The notes under the pieces are model-generated. The model was not told the DNA's origin. It did not search any database and was given only the letters and a program-made list of their open reading frames with translations. A DNA stretch of 64,000 nt from Afipia felis ATCC 53690 (GTDB lineage Bacteria; Pseudomonadota; Alphaproteobacteria; Rhizobiales; Xanthobacteraceae): NCBI RefSeq assembly GCF_000314735.2, contig NZ_KB375270.1:868001-932000 (forward strand), written 5' to 3'. Numbering within the stretch: position 1 is the stretch's first letter; every line of letters starts with the position of its first letter. A program made the translations under genes and the position numbers. Positions 37,901 to 45,180 of the stretch are shown in pieces.

Positions 37901-40484
37901 TGTTGGTGTTGAATTCTTTCAGCGACAGATACTGCGCGATGTCGATATCGCCATTCTGTTCGATCGCGATAGCAAAGGCGATGGTGCCATGATCGTCGGC
38001 GCCACCAGCATCGCCAACTCGACCGACGATGAGCCCCGTAGCGGCATCTTCATACAGGTAGATCTTATGCCCGTCGGTGGTCTGGACGCCGGAATATACG
38101 CCAGCCGACGCAGCCTGCAACGAATAGACAACGGACGCCACTCCGTCGGCGCCGGCGTTGATCAATGGAATCACAACCGGCAATGAACCATGCGCGTAGG
38201 CAATCGCGGGCGAGCCCGCCACCGCATGCGCGATGTCGGTATCATTGCCGAGATCATTCCCGGCATGGGCGGCTTCAAACGCCGCGAAATAACCGCGCAC
38301 CGTGCTGGAGGTCGTATCGTTCGGCGGCGTGCCGAGGAACCCGTCCTGTGAACCGGCGGACTCGTCGATTCCCACATAGGACAGCGGATTGGCCGACAGC
38401 GAGACCTGCGGAACGTCGTCGATGATCGTGACCTTGAACGCGCCATCGAGCGTGACGTGGTCGCCATCGCCGTCGGTGGCCTGAATCAGCGCACCGAAAT
38501 TGATCGTGTCGTGCGACGAGTTAACGCCGTTATCCTGCAGCGTTGTATTTTCGTCCGCGGTCCCCGTCGGCGGCGTATCGTGATCGATCGCATCGAACAA
38601 CTGCACGATGTAGTTGCCGTTCGACGACACATGCAGGTCGAGGATCACATGCGTGTTCTGTCCGCTACCGGTCGTCGCGATAAGATCGCCGGCAAATGGG
38701 CCACTGGTGGCAATCGCAAAGTGCAGGTCATTTCCGTGCGACGTCAAACCAAGGGCGTTGAGCGACGCCAGCGCGCTCGTAAGCTCGCCACCGGTGACGA
38801 ACGAGAAACTGCCCTTGCCGTCAGCGCCAAAATTCACCAGGCCCGACAGCGAACCGGTCGTATAGGCCGCGCCCAACAGATCTGTGCCACCTGGAAAATC
38901 GGGGCTGGTGCCATGCGTCAGCAGATCGAAAATATTGTCTTCATTGACGGTCGCGGTCTGGGAAGCGTTCACCACCAGCACCGGACCATCGTCGAGGAAC
39001 GTCACCCTGCTGCCGAGGTCCAGCGTCTGCGAGGTGATGTCGCCGTCGCCATCGGTCACCGAGACCGTCAGCGTCACCAGGTTGCCAGCCAGGTTGATAC
39101 CTTCGTTGTTGCTGCTGGTATCAAGCTCGTGAACGGCGCGATCCTGCGTAAGCGTCGTGCTGCCGGTGGCAGCATCGACAGACAGCGTGAAGACCAGATA
39201 GGTCGAGTCGCCCTCGTGACCGGCTACGTAACCGGACACCGTATTGCCGCTCTGCGTCAGGACAACGGCCGTGTCGGTCGCGCTGTCGATCAGGTTGGAT
39301 GAACCGGACACAAGGTTCAGCGCATAACTGACAGTCCCGCCATCAGCGCCCTGCACCACCGTGAACGCAGATCCAAAATCCTTCGTGTCGACTGTGTGGC
39401 CAAGACCCGGATCCGGCGTGGTGCCATTCGCCAGGAAGCTTTCATCGACCGTCAGCGTCGGCACCGTCTGGTTCACGGTTATCGAGGGCACGTCGTCCTT
39501 AATGTCGACAAGGATCGTCGCCGGGTTCGATGCGATATTGCTGTTGTCCGTCACGACAACCGTGAAGGAGTCGCCATTCGCGACTATATCGGCGCCGTTG
39601 TTCTGCGCGGGACTTTCAGTCACGGAGGTGTTGAGCGTGTAGGTGTAATGGCCGACGCCGGTGGCGGCGTCATAGTCTGTGATGACCAGCGTGCCGTGGC
39701 CGTTGGAGCCGATGATCGGCGACGCAGTTGTCGCCGTGACCAGATCGGCGATCGCGATCACGGTGCCATTGATGGTCAGACTTTTGATGTCGGCAAGTCC
39801 ATCCACATCCGTCAGCGTGAACGTGCCATGAGCAACAGCGCTGCCATTACCGGCCGAGGTGCCACCCGGCTGCCCGGCATGCGCAACGATGCCCGCCTCA
39901 TCCACGATATTGTGGCCGTTCAGGTCAACGCCCGCAGGCGTTATCGTGATTTCCGGCGCCGTATCGATGAAGCTGGACTGCGGCCCGAGCGGAAGGTTGA
40001 CCTGGAAATTACCGAGTTCTTCCGGCCCGAGCAGCGGCAGAGGATTGCCGATCGCCAGCGGATCGACCGTCGGACTGTGGAAGTCGGCGCCGCTCGCCGG
40101 GCTGCCGCCTCCGCCTGCCGCCGGAAGCACCGACTGATCCTCTGTGATCGGAAACAGCGAAGCGAACTGATCGCCCGTGACGTCGTGGCCCGCGCCGAGA
40201 TTGACATCGAGATTGGCGAGTGGCTTGCCCGTTGAATCGAAGAAAGGCTCGATGGTCACCGTCGAGTGGTTGTCGAACAGAACGATCAGTTTGGTGCCGA
40301 CGTGCACCATCGTCATCTTTTCGTTCGCGACCGAAGAGAGATCGACTTTGGTTTTCTGATCGAAACCGAGATCGATAGTGATCGCCTGTTCACTCCCAGG
40401 CTTCACGACCGTTACAACTTTGAGAGGAACAGGGTTTTGAACAGGAGTGGTGTCAGCCTGAGCAATCCAGACGCGCTCGTTCAT
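28902..40484 (-). CDS. Giant RTX/T1SS-143 repeat adhesin with LapG-type cleavage site
   Basis: A 3,860-residue surface adhesin exported by the neighbouring type I system. ATG 40484 has GGGAGG six bases upstream. The N-terminal about 120 residues form a compact region like a retention module, then SVLPAAGGGGS gives a Pro-Ala-Ala-Gly candidate LapG site at residues 121-124. The body is about a dozen T1SS-143/VCBS-type modules ending in DDxP junctions (for example FLDDGPVLV, FYDDGPTLI, VNDDVPVLT) with VTDGDGD calcium loops. Two DUF642 or carbohydrate-binding-like modules lie near residues 1500-1660 and 2640-2830. Six RTX nonapeptides (GGTGDDILI to GGAGSDHFR) lie near 3695-3755, followed by a C-terminal secretion signal. 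Expected roles are surface attachment and biofilm. Confidence 0.93.
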   Translation of the reverse strand: MNERVWIAQADTTPVQNPVPLKVVTVVKPGSEQAITIDLGFDQKTKVDLSSVANEKMTMVHVGTKLIVLFDNHSTVTIEPFFDSTGKPLANLDVNLGAGHDVTGDQFASLFPITEDQSVLPAAGGGGSPASGADFHSPTVDPLAIGNPLPLLGPEELGNFQVNLPLGPQSSFIDTAPEITITPAGVDLNGHNIVDEAGIVAHAGQPGGTSAGNGSAVAHGTFTLTDVDGLADIKSLTINGTVIAIADLVTATTASPIIGSNGHGTLVITDYDAATGVGHYTYTLNTSVTESPAQNNGADIVANGDSFTVVVTDNSNIASNPATILVDIKDDVPSITVNQTVPTLTVDESFLANGTTPDPGLGHTVDTKDFGSAFTVVQGADGGTVSYALNLVSGSSNLIDSATDTAVVLTQSGNTVSGYVAGHEGDSTYLVFTLSVDAATGSTTLTQDRAVHELDTSSNNEGINLAGNLVTLTVSVTDGDGDITSQTLDLGSRVTFLDDGPVLVVNASQTATVNEDNIFDLLTHGTSPDFPGGTDLLGAAYTTGSLSGLVNFGADGKGSFSFVTGGELTSALASLNALGLTSHGNDLHFAIATSGPFAGDLIATTGSGQNTHVILDLHVSSNGNYIVQLFDAIDHDTPPTGTADENTTLQDNGVNSSHDTINFGALIQATDGDGDHVTLDGAFKVTIIDDVPQVSLSANPLSYVGIDESAGSQDGFLGTPPNDTTSSTVRGYFAAFEAAHAGNDLGNDTDIAHAVAGSPAIAYAHGSLPVVIPLINAGADGVASVVYSLQAASAGVYSGVQTTDGHKIYLYEDAATGLIVGRVGDAGGADDHGTIAFAIAIEQNGDIDIAQYLSLKEFNTNSNNETVSLADGAIKAVVTVTDGDGDVASDTANIGSHILFYDDGPTLIVGAKITAAVDEDGLSWANKDVPLLPSEVTGTGSATANSAAFGSLATLINFGADGLGSFGFKTIDTPQATGLTSDHQAISIEVVNGTLVGFTGSDPSQNQVFTLTLSADGSYTFTLLKELDHPSLDGKPGDNSENSLSIDLSGYITATDGDGDSVSLGKGTFTVSVLDDIPVVSARDVGSTTTTTTTIESVTEHFDVKAGNVTALGLGITGDQNSHNLLLTAPGHTVNTNSDDIGVGNQWIDNSSEVLNLNFVTGLQANNSYTGVDPHSSVSFTVGVNGNKNAVVFIDATSGGSFVALSFEVNGQPTTHVHEVFQGGNPIGYVLDGVDSGSVITVNAATSGNTFDLLQVSNYDGVKYDGTNSFSGDKFHISGVETTVMAPVVHTVTTPETFTISEDESAGINTAGDPNPANDVAAPASGTDAYNVIYKVGAIGYAESTESVLVSDNGQNFTALFTGNAGADQPGTWSFAVTDASGKAFAGVDSGLTTLDHTHILLTTAADGSLVGSANGAEVFKVYVDHDGHVWIAQYQPIYNPIAGSDAAAFDDIVTVATDLHIKATLTDSDGDSVSAVSGVSLKVQFQDDGPTLTVTAPDHAGNSFFFDGFVENNNEWGTGSGINTSGTAGSWTVSTSGTGHDGSGTVQLERVGDGYQGMHSSTHGYMVDLDASSRDVKISQTISLQAGDHYVLTFEAGAPIPDSAHLEVWFGGQKIFDLDPTNTMQTYSLELIGGSGDHSNLLEFRETGTADNQGTYIANVHVGNAIVIDETAGHDSDSNETTDPAVIALFSGTLADAGHDAAFGAPQYATGTGSAVNIVADFGTDGPQGGSAAAATTYSLTVGNVNSGLVTTDNHAISLSVENGVVVGRYDSDNNGSLDSIAVAFAIDPHTGVVSVVQYVSLQHPDHTSSDEGLYLNSGSLTAQVTIVDGDGDYVTKGADISTAIRFEDDGPSASNYTGDNFAEGSGSHDVGVAVTLLHINAGADGLGSITFSAGDHGGSLSIDNNGHLIYTSPADVTSATTVTETFSYTVTDGDGDAVTRQITFGVTDVGVTNVSVSNNAVVDEDDIPVIGNNDHAPGDETTVATGHISYTLGPDSLQSVVLSADTSGITKLDGTAIHTIWDSTHQMLIGYGGNDVTDVVFTIAVTGADHTGADYKVTLLEPITHPGHDDPSNSGLTSYEDDKTFTVTATVTDSDNSQGTANFTVSINDDSPVILSPEDKSTSEANIASSSATAHGSLDIHFGADGPAAPAAPASSGTPHTFDFNTVQQDGLLQHTIGDFTFASNQGVANVTGYTGQLYGSVVTITANAGPFTLTSMDLGLNASSNGPQFDNVTLIGTDTHGQQITVVVQLGGLMNNADLGGTAALPNTFNAAGTLLDGVQLTSLQIVTPNNINANGSVAVDNIVLNSGSAPLTHGDVSFTDLATAINNVTIADSDGHTVSPAALTSHGETVHYALLDSVTLVGYTGDTAPTAVDGANVVFSVVLSQDANNPNGAYDFTLKQPLDDLPSSVSDLKFTFDFTAKDGDGDATSGHFSVDVQDDVPHPVVAATDVTLTIDESAGDQSGTDDSLGAANTPLPAAFAGLGTPIEIAHSSGPVVSSSGSYGADGPGSTPPAYALLVASGGVDSGLTATDGNKIFLYEENGLVIGRESVSGNPESNGAIAFAISLDSTTGVVTIAEYTAIHHPDKNDPNDSVSMDSDALQATVTFTDGDGDHVTSTPVSIGGQIHFLDDGPAIIPTPANLIVNGSFEQGHDDLGNGQWSIYHSIPGWTSYDPSTGQPHGTVPFEIQTGNVSGITAEDGNSVVELDSDASGNWNVHGADNYNDAAQVNGQTPTNATIEQVVTTQAGQTYELTFWYAVRPGAADNDSSGMKVLWNGAPVEEIDSTGMTAGVWHQYTVFVVGTGHDTLSFQGEGTQDTWGALLDNVSLVPMTVVDEDGLRVVAGDAVTGNHDSQPGDVNVPDSDHRDGTGDHNEATATGYLNINWGADNYDTADSYSDASGFTQDGVGRSVTFTNNHVGIFGAADPTGATLSSHGDAITFALSQDGTKLIGTAQHGTDDPRTVIEVTLSDDGTGAFHVILHDALDQAAGNNENNIILTFNYTATDSDGDHVAGTFSVMVNDDVPVLTGQIAAGSVNEADMFVLKTVETQNLDFSSTGLGASHLHASGGTGIAVVSFGGNSNLQGPDQNPGATTLVFTADSGTTFTLNSIALGLYGANSGSSDVVLKGYDANGNLIATATFTADNVGGNPAAIINSIFNGAADPDFGSVQLSKLEIIPPSTLGGRVVIDNLQVTETTTTITSTPHEVETVVDLTPLVSMGADSPGTWSIASFATQEVHFTQGITVDPASYNGTPITISSPDGHTIVGMAGGELIFTLTLSPDGHATFDLFKPIDGGTLRSIDFSQFVTVTDSDGDPLTLANGDFIINVNSTDHLPTVSAEAISVSEAGLPAHDGLPAGSHAGDGSNSHAGSIAITPGDGLTTVTIDGVAVTAVGQLFESQDHLGTLKITSISATEIDYVYTLATNTSGDNTHDSFNVVVTDADHETSTATLTIDIVDDVPTAHLDTDSTGTGTTATGNVITGDSTTHPDGADVLGADGAKIAQVVGYNDTETTTDSSHNFHVAGQYGTLVINENGDYTYTRDPSANGAGTDTFTYTLMDGDGDPSSSTLTINLDANNQPPAVHNTNIDYFVHDGGHDFKISIPISDLLSTLHDPENDPLSIVSGSLTNGATFDGNGNILFTVEKGHDHDTTTFSYTVTDGTNQVQEQVTIERHTDNSTSPTSGNDFFIVADGYGGVNFSGGTGDDILIGSSANDTLNGGPGNDILRGGGGNDTLIGGDGIDILQGGAGSDHFRFNALSELGDHILDFSGSAGQGDVIELLGTAFGGVSWKGNGSLNEAIYTGNDAATHTLDSSQHFAYDQSSGTLYYDTNGGDASGGSRVVLAVLDNHAAIQATDIHKV

Positions 40485-40525
40485 AAAATCCTCCCGGAAG
40501 CCGATGACGGCCCCCCGCAAAAAAA

Positions 40526-40540
40526 TTAAGAAATCATTAA
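40526..40540. promoter_or_regulatory. CtrA-like box upstream of the adhesin gene
   Basis: TTAA, seven bases (GAAATCA), TTAA matches the TTAA-N7-TTAA consensus of the alphaproteobacterial cell-cycle regulator CtrA. It lies 42 bases before the adhesin start. A related TTAA-N6-TTAA occurs at 40651-40664 and does not fit the spacing. The rest of the 40485-40720 gap should hold the divergent promoters. Confidence 0.35.
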
Positions 40541-40720
40541 GCTGAATAATCCCTTTCTAATGATCCTGCGTCAAGGAAACGCCCCTTTCCGCCCCACGAA
40601 TTGTCCAGTTTGGGTTAAGCCGGTCACACAACCTAAGGGCGACCTGGTCGTTAAGGTTCGTTAACTCCAGCTTGTTGTTGGCAGGGACTTCCGTTAGAAA
40701 TCCCGGCGGGGGATTTCATC

Positions 40721-41110
40721 ATGTTGATTCATCGCCTTTTCATTGCCTCGACCGCATTATTTGCCCTTGTTTTTTCAATCGCTTGCACGACGGCAACACC
40801 TGCCAGAGCGAATTGCGCGGACTTCGTCCTGAACTGTGACAATGGTCGCGACTATCCGTTCTGCCCGCGCGCGGTCAGTCCTGAGGGCGATGTCGTCACC
40901 GGCACCTTGAGCCTTGCGCCGCACAGCGCGGTCCGGATGCGGCTGATCCCAATGGGTGTCGGCTACCGGTATGCGGGCCGCGGCGTCTGGTTTGACGGCC
41001 TTCAGAACGAAGCGTTGCTCTTCCTGCGAAAGAACGCTTCCGTCTCCTGTACAGTGTCGCGCCAGACGCTGGACCCGAGCGCACCGGCCGTGCTCTATAC
41101 GAAGGGTTGA
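40721..41110 (+). CDS. Small secreted cysteine-containing protein, unknown function
   Basis: A 129-residue protein with a hydrophobic signal sequence (MLIHRLFIASTALFALVFS) and probable cleavage near ARA-NC. The mature part has five Cys in pairs (NCADFVLNCDNGRDYPFC and a later VSCTV), a segment SAVRMRLIPMGVGYRYAGRG and a C-terminal region. It looks periplasmic with disulfides. It is divergent from the adhesin gene, and the glycosyltransferase gene begins 58 bases after it. No family recognised. Confidence 0.6.
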   Translation: MLIHRLFIASTALFALVFSIACTTATPARANCADFVLNCDNGRDYPFCPRAVSPEGDVVTGTLSLAPHSAVRMRLIPMGVGYRYAGRGVWFDGLQNEALLFLRKNASVSCTVSRQTLDPSAPAVLYTKG

Positions 41111-41168
41111 TCCCAGCCTCCGGTTACAGGGCAGGCTTTTCGGCGAGGAAGCGGAGCCAGCCCATCGG

Positions 41169-42245
41169 ATGACGAAGGTTGTAATCGTCAACCCGCGCGC
41201 GATGTATTTTGGCGATCGGCACGCAACGTCGATCGACCTCACCGTACGCGACCTGATCCTTCACAGCCGCTTTCGCGACGACGTGACGGTGATTGGCGAC
41301 CCGATCGACCTTCCCTTTGACGGCATCGCCTATGTCGCGCGGCCGATGGGTCATTCCGACCGCTTCTTTTTCCGCATGCGTCGCCTGCTCGCCACCATTC
41401 GCGCCATGGCGCCGGATGTCGTTTCCGTACAGGAGCATCTCGGCACGGCGAGCTACCTCGCCAAACACCTCAAAGCGCCGGTGGTGCTGCATCTGCATAA
41501 CCCGATACGGCAGCCAAAGAACCCCATCGAGCGACGGTGGCGCGGAAATGCCTTCGTACCGCTTAGCGGGCTGATCTTTGTCAGCCGTGATCATGAGCGA
41601 TCTTTCCGGGAGACATGGCCACAGGTCGCGGCGCCGCGCCACGTCGTACCCAACGGGCTCGACCTCGAGCAATGGCACCCTGCAGCAAGCCGTCAGAAGG
41701 TGGTTCTGGTGGTCGGCCGCGCCGTCCCGGAGAAAGGCATCCTTGAGGCCGCCGAGGCGCTTGCCGCGACCCTGCCCCGGCACCCGGACTGGCGGACCGT
41801 GTTCATTCTCAGCGCGGTGACGTCACATCCCGATTACGTGGCAGATATCCGCCGCGTGCTGGCACCGCTCGGGCAACAGGCCGAACTGCTGACCGGCCAG
41901 CCTTTCATGGTCGTGAGGGACTGGAGCGAAAAAGCAGCCATCGCCGTGGTCTCGTCCCATATCCGCGAGACCTTTGGGCGCACCGCGCTGGAGGCCCACG
42001 CCGGAGGCGCTGCCGTGATCTCGTCGGGCAATGGCGGCCTCCGGGAGGTCAGCGGCGAGCACGCGCTCTATCTGGAGCGCATCGGGGCGCCAGAGATCGC
42101 CCGCGCCGTGGAGCGTCTGATCCGCGATGAGGGCGAACGCCAGCACCTCGCAGCGGCAGGACACACCCGCGCGCTGGCTCAGTTCGATATCCGCGCCACA
42201 GCGGCGGTTCACGATGCGATGATCAAAAGCCTCATTTCTCAATGA
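41169..42245 (+). CDS. Glycosyltransferase family 4 (GT-B fold)
   Basis: A 358-residue cytoplasmic glycosyltransferase starting MTKVVIVNPRAMYFGDRHAT. The C-terminal half has the GT4 nucleotide-sugar region: VVLVVGRAVPEKGILEAAEA, then VVSSHIRETFGRTALEAHAG with the conserved E-x7-E pattern, and SGNGGLREV. The acceptor substrate is unknown; such enzymes build LPS, exopolysaccharide or capsule. The longer upstream frame lies inside the preceding secreted-protein gene and is rejected. The gene stands alone before a tRNA. Confidence 0.87.
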   Translation: MTKVVIVNPRAMYFGDRHATSIDLTVRDLILHSRFRDDVTVIGDPIDLPFDGIAYVARPMGHSDRFFFRMRRLLATIRAMAPDVVSVQEHLGTASYLAKHLKAPVVLHLHNPIRQPKNPIERRWRGNAFVPLSGLIFVSRDHERSFRETWPQVAAPRHVVPNGLDLEQWHPAASRQKVVLVVGRAVPEKGILEAAEALAATLPRHPDWRTVFILSAVTSHPDYVADIRRVLAPLGQQAELLTGQPFMVVRDWSEKAAIAVVSSHIRETFGRTALEAHAGGAAVISSGNGGLREVSGEHALYLERIGAPEIARAVERLIRDEGERQHLAAAGHTRALAQFDIRATAAVHDAMIKSLISQ

Positions 42246-42434
42246 GAAAGGGCGAGATGTTTATATTTGAGATGAACTTTACGGGCTGCTGAGACGTCTT
42301 GTTCCCGCATCTTCCGGGGAGGGTACCGAGTCTGTCGCTTCCGCGACGCCCACGGGCTGCGTATCAAGACCAGAGGGCAATGAGGAGTACGCGCCAGAGG
42401 GCACAAAAAATCAAAGTATTTTCAATTAGATATA

Positions 42435-42511
42435 TGGTCGGGGCAGGAGGATTCGAACCTCCGACCTGCGGTACCCAAAACCGCCGCGCTACCAGGCTAC
42501 GCTATACCCCG
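42435..42511 (-). tRNA. tRNA-Pro (anticodon UGG)
   Basis: The minus strand gives a 77-base cloverleaf. Acceptor CGGGGTA pairs with TGCCCCG (one G-U), the anticodon stem is GCGGT/ACCGC with loop TTTGGGT, the T arm is GGAGGTTCGAATCCTCC and CCA is encoded. Confidence 0.97.
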
Positions 42512-42565
42512 AGACGCCAGTGGTTACACCGTTCGCATCACCCCAGCAAGGTATCGGACGGGATC

Positions 42566-43048
42566 TTAATTGCGTCCGAACAGCGGTCCCGCGACCCGGT
42601 CGCCTGGCGCGATGCCATCCTTCCGTGCAGTTCCAGCCACCACCTCCAGCACTGCCTTGACCGGCCCCCCAGAGGAGATGATCCGCTCCGACAGCGGCGT
42701 GGTGTTTTCCGCGATCCGGAGTATCCGGCCGTCGGCCCGGATGAAGATCATATCGAGAGAGACATAGGTGTTCTTCATCCACATCGAAACGTTTTGCTCC
42801 GGCGAAAAGTCGAACAGCATGCCCTGCCCGTCAGGCAGTTCCTTGCGGAACATCAGGCCGCGCTCGCGCTCTTCCGTAGTCTTCGCCACCTCAACGTTGA
42901 AAACCTTCACGCCGGACTTAGTGACGATCTCGAACGTCTGCATATCCGCTGCCCGCGCGGAGCCCGCAGCGGCAATGCAGCCAAAAGCGAGCGCCAACAA
43001 AGCCACGGCCACCCGCCCCGCTCTCAATCCGGAAATTCCAAACGTCAT
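42566..43048 (-). CDS. DUF192-family secreted protein
   Basis: A 160-residue protein with signal peptide (cleavage near ARA-ADM) and the DUF192 domain: VEVAKTTEERERGLMFRKEL, GMLFDFSPEQNVSMWMKNT, SLDMIFIRADGRI and a C-terminal AGTARKDGIAPGDRV. The family is widespread and of unsettled function, found in periplasm or extracellular space. It follows a tRNA-Pro and is encoded alone. Confidence 0.9.
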   Translation of the reverse strand: MTFGISGLRAGRVAVALLALAFGCIAAAGSARAADMQTFEIVTKSGVKVFNVEVAKTTEERERGLMFRKELPDGQGMLFDFSPEQNVSMWMKNTYVSLDMIFIRADGRILRIAENTTPLSERIISSGGPVKAVLEVVAGTARKDGIAPGDRVAGPLFGRN

Positions 43049-43214
43049 CGGCCGCCTCGATTTCTACCCCGCGGCCCAATAGCAAATCGCCCGGCGGGCG
43101 TCAGCCTTCGCGTCATCACGTTGGCGTGGATGAAGATGCCAGACGGCTGCACAGCGTCTGCTTGCGCGGAGCGCTGGAAATACAATCAACAGGAATGGAT
43201 GAAGCGGAGGGCCG

Positions 43215-43880
43215 TTAGTGCGACGACAGTCCGCCCGCGCCGACCTCTGGCTGGATCTCCGCAGCCATCATGCCCTTGGACCCGGGCCCATAGCGTACCA
43301 GCACGTATTGGCCGGGACGCAGTTCGGTCATGCCGTAGCGGCGCAGCGTTTCCATATGGACGAAAATGTCCGGCGTTCCCTCGCCACACGACACGAAACC
43401 GAAGCCGCGCAGGCGGTTGAACCATTTCACTTGGGCACGCTCCAACCCGCTCGTCGGCGTCACGCTGACATGGGTACGCGGCGGCAGCATCTGCGCCGGA
43501 TGAATGGCGGTCGATTCATCCATCGAGAGGATGCGGAAAGCCTGATAACCCTTGTGCCGCTGCACGCATTCGCACACCAGGCGCGCGCCTTCATAGGCGG
43601 TCTGGAAGCCATCGCGCCGCAAGACGGTGACATGCAGGAGAATATCCGGCCAGCCATTGTCAGGAACGATGAAGCCGTAGCCCTTCGAGGCGTCGAACCA
43701 TTTGATGACACCGCTCAATTCGACAAGGTTGGCAGCCGCGCCATCCTCCAGTCCCGCGAACGGATCGGCGCTGTTGCGGCCCTGCGGCGCGGCAAACTCC
43801 TGCGAGCCAAGCCGCGATGCTGAACCACCTCCGAGCTGTTGCTCGATAAGCCGTTTGGACTCGAAATTGTCCGTCCCCAT
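43215..43880 (-). CDS. Double cold-shock-domain protein
   Basis: A nucleic-acid-binding protein of about 221 residues with two cold-shock domains. The first has [20 protein letters not shown] (RNP1 KGYGFI) and the second [20 protein letters not shown] (RNP1 RGFGFV). This two-domain form, with an N-terminal low-complexity tail, is common in Bradyrhizobium relatives. Starts at ATG 43880 or an upstream GTG at 43895 are both possible. The gap 43881-44178 holds no further gene that I can support. Confidence 0.88.
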   Translation of the reverse strand: MGTDNFESKRLIEQQLGGGSASRLGSQEFAAPQGRNSADPFAGLEDGAAANLVELSGVIKWFDASKGYGFIVPDNGWPDILLHVTVLRRDGFQTAYEGARLVCECVQRHKGYQAFRILSMDESTAIHPAQMLPPRTHVSVTPTSGLERAQVKWFNRLRGFGFVSCGEGTPDIFVHMETLRRYGMTELRPGQYVLVRYGPGSKGMMAAEIQPEVGAGGLSSH

Positions 43881-44178
43881 GACCCCGGGCCCCACGCTGC
43901 CAGACCATGTGTTGCAGGCCCGGCTGGATTGCGCTCATCGATGGAAGTTCAACGACGATGCGACGCGATTCGCGTAAGGGAACGATAACATTCCGAGTCA
44001 GGCGGAAAAGCCCAAAATCGAATCCGGCAGAAGCTATGAACAGCTTGCCCGCAGCGAATCGATCCGATCTCTCGAAATCCGCCAATCAGGTGCGTCATCG
44101 TCGCATTCGTTATCCAATTGACCAACAACGGAATTGGAACCGAAAAACCGCGCGGGCGTTGATGCCGCGGAGGTGGCC

Positions 44179-44439
44179 ATGCCTTATGCACTCTTTACGA
44201 ACGGCGAGCAGATCAGCAAAGCTTATCGATCGGAGGAAGAAGTCTGGAGGAAAGCCGAGGAAGCAGGCCTTGTCGTCGATCTTCCCTCCGATGAGGAAGA
44301 GAAAAAACCCAAGCAGGTGCTCGACGAAGGCTACCACATACAGCCCTGCCAACCCGATCAAGCCGAGGATCAATCGGCCGCCGCACTGGATACGGAGTTC
44401 GAGCCGCTCCGGCATAAGCGCTTATCATCCGCCCGGTAA
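44179..44439 (+). CDS. Small conserved-looking cytoplasmic protein
   Basis: An 86-residue acidic protein starting MPYALFTNGEQISKAYRSEE, preceded by GGAGGTG at good spacing, which sets the start inside a longer frame. It contains EEVWRKAEEAGLVVDL, an acidic patch DEEEKKPKQVL and GYHIQPCQPD. No enzyme motif is apparent. A terminator lies about 110 bases downstream. Confidence 0.65.
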   Translation: MPYALFTNGEQISKAYRSEEEVWRKAEEAGLVVDLPSDEEEKKPKQVLDEGYHIQPCQPDQAEDQSAAALDTEFEPLRHKRLSSAR

Positions 44440-44549
44440 CGGCCTGTTGGCGCAGCACACAATTTCATCATTTTAGTTGAACTGGCCTGGAACGAACCTC
44501 CAGCACATGCGTTGACTGCATGAAGCTCTCCCCCAAGCTTCATTCCCCA

Positions 44550-44582
44550 AGCCCTGCCCAGTCCCCGCTGGCAGGGCTTTTT
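44550..44582 (+). terminator. Rho-independent terminator
   Basis: AGCCCTGCC pairs with GGCAGGGCT across an 11-base loop and is followed by a run of five T. It ends the transcript of the small gene at 44179-44439. Confidence 0.85.
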
Positions 44583-44650
44583 CATGGGGCTCTTCAATTG
44601 AAGACTGCCGCGCTATAAAACCGAGCAATCCCTTCAACTGGAATTTTCAC

Positions 44651-45100
44651 ATGCGCTATCTCCACACCATGCTTCGGGTCCGTAACCTCGATACCGCGCT
44701 CAAATTCTACTGCGATGCGCTGGGATTGAAGGAATCTTACCGCACGGAGAATGAAAAAGGCCGTTTCACTCTGGTGTTTCTCATGGCGCCGGAAGACGAA
44801 GCGCTTGTGAAGCAATCGCCGGGGCGTGGTGCACCGTTTGTGGAATTGACCTGGAATTGGGATGAGGAAGCCTACGGCGAAGACCGTTTCTTCGGCCATC
44901 TCGCTTATGAGGTCGACGACATCTATGCGACCTGCGAGCGTCTTTCCAAACTCGGCATTGTCATCAACCGCCCGCCACGCGACGGCCAGATGGCCTTCAT
45001 TCGCTCGCCCGATCTGCACTCGATCGAGCTTCTGCAGAAAGGCAACGCGCTGCCGCCGCAGGAGCCGTGGCTGTCGATGAAGAACACCGGCCACTGGTGA
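44651..45100 (+). CDS. gloA: Lactoylglutathione lyase (glyoxalase I)
   Basis: A 149-residue cytosolic metalloenzyme that converts the methylglyoxal-glutathione hemithioacetal to S-lactoylglutathione. The two vicinal-oxygen-chelate repeats are clear: MRYLHTMLRVRNLDTALKFY with metal ligand His5, FVELTWNWDEEAYG with a Glu ligand, FGHLAYEVDDIYATCERL with a His ligand, and SPDLHSIELLQK with the last Glu. Length fits the family. It is followed by a tiny membrane peptide gene. Confidence 0.93.
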   Translation: MRYLHTMLRVRNLDTALKFYCDALGLKESYRTENEKGRFTLVFLMAPEDEALVKQSPGRGAPFVELTWNWDEEAYGEDRFFGHLAYEVDDIYATCERLSKLGIVINRPPRDGQMAFIRSPDLHSIELLQKGNALPPQEPWLSMKNTGHW

Positions 45101-45180
45101 ACACCCGCGTTTCAGTTACGGAACTTGCATAACGGCCACCTGTTCTCCTGACATCGAACGATCAATCGAGGAGGACGATA

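Noticed and set aside
28902..40484. Possible CRISPR or satellite repeat because of the many periodic motifs
   Set aside because: The periodicity is at protein level (T1SS-143/VCBS and RTX repeats) with diverged DNA; there are no identical direct repeats with unique spacers.
40651..40664. Second CtrA-like box TTAA-GGTTCG-TTAA
   Set aside because: The spacer is six bases rather than seven, so it does not fit the CtrA consensus.
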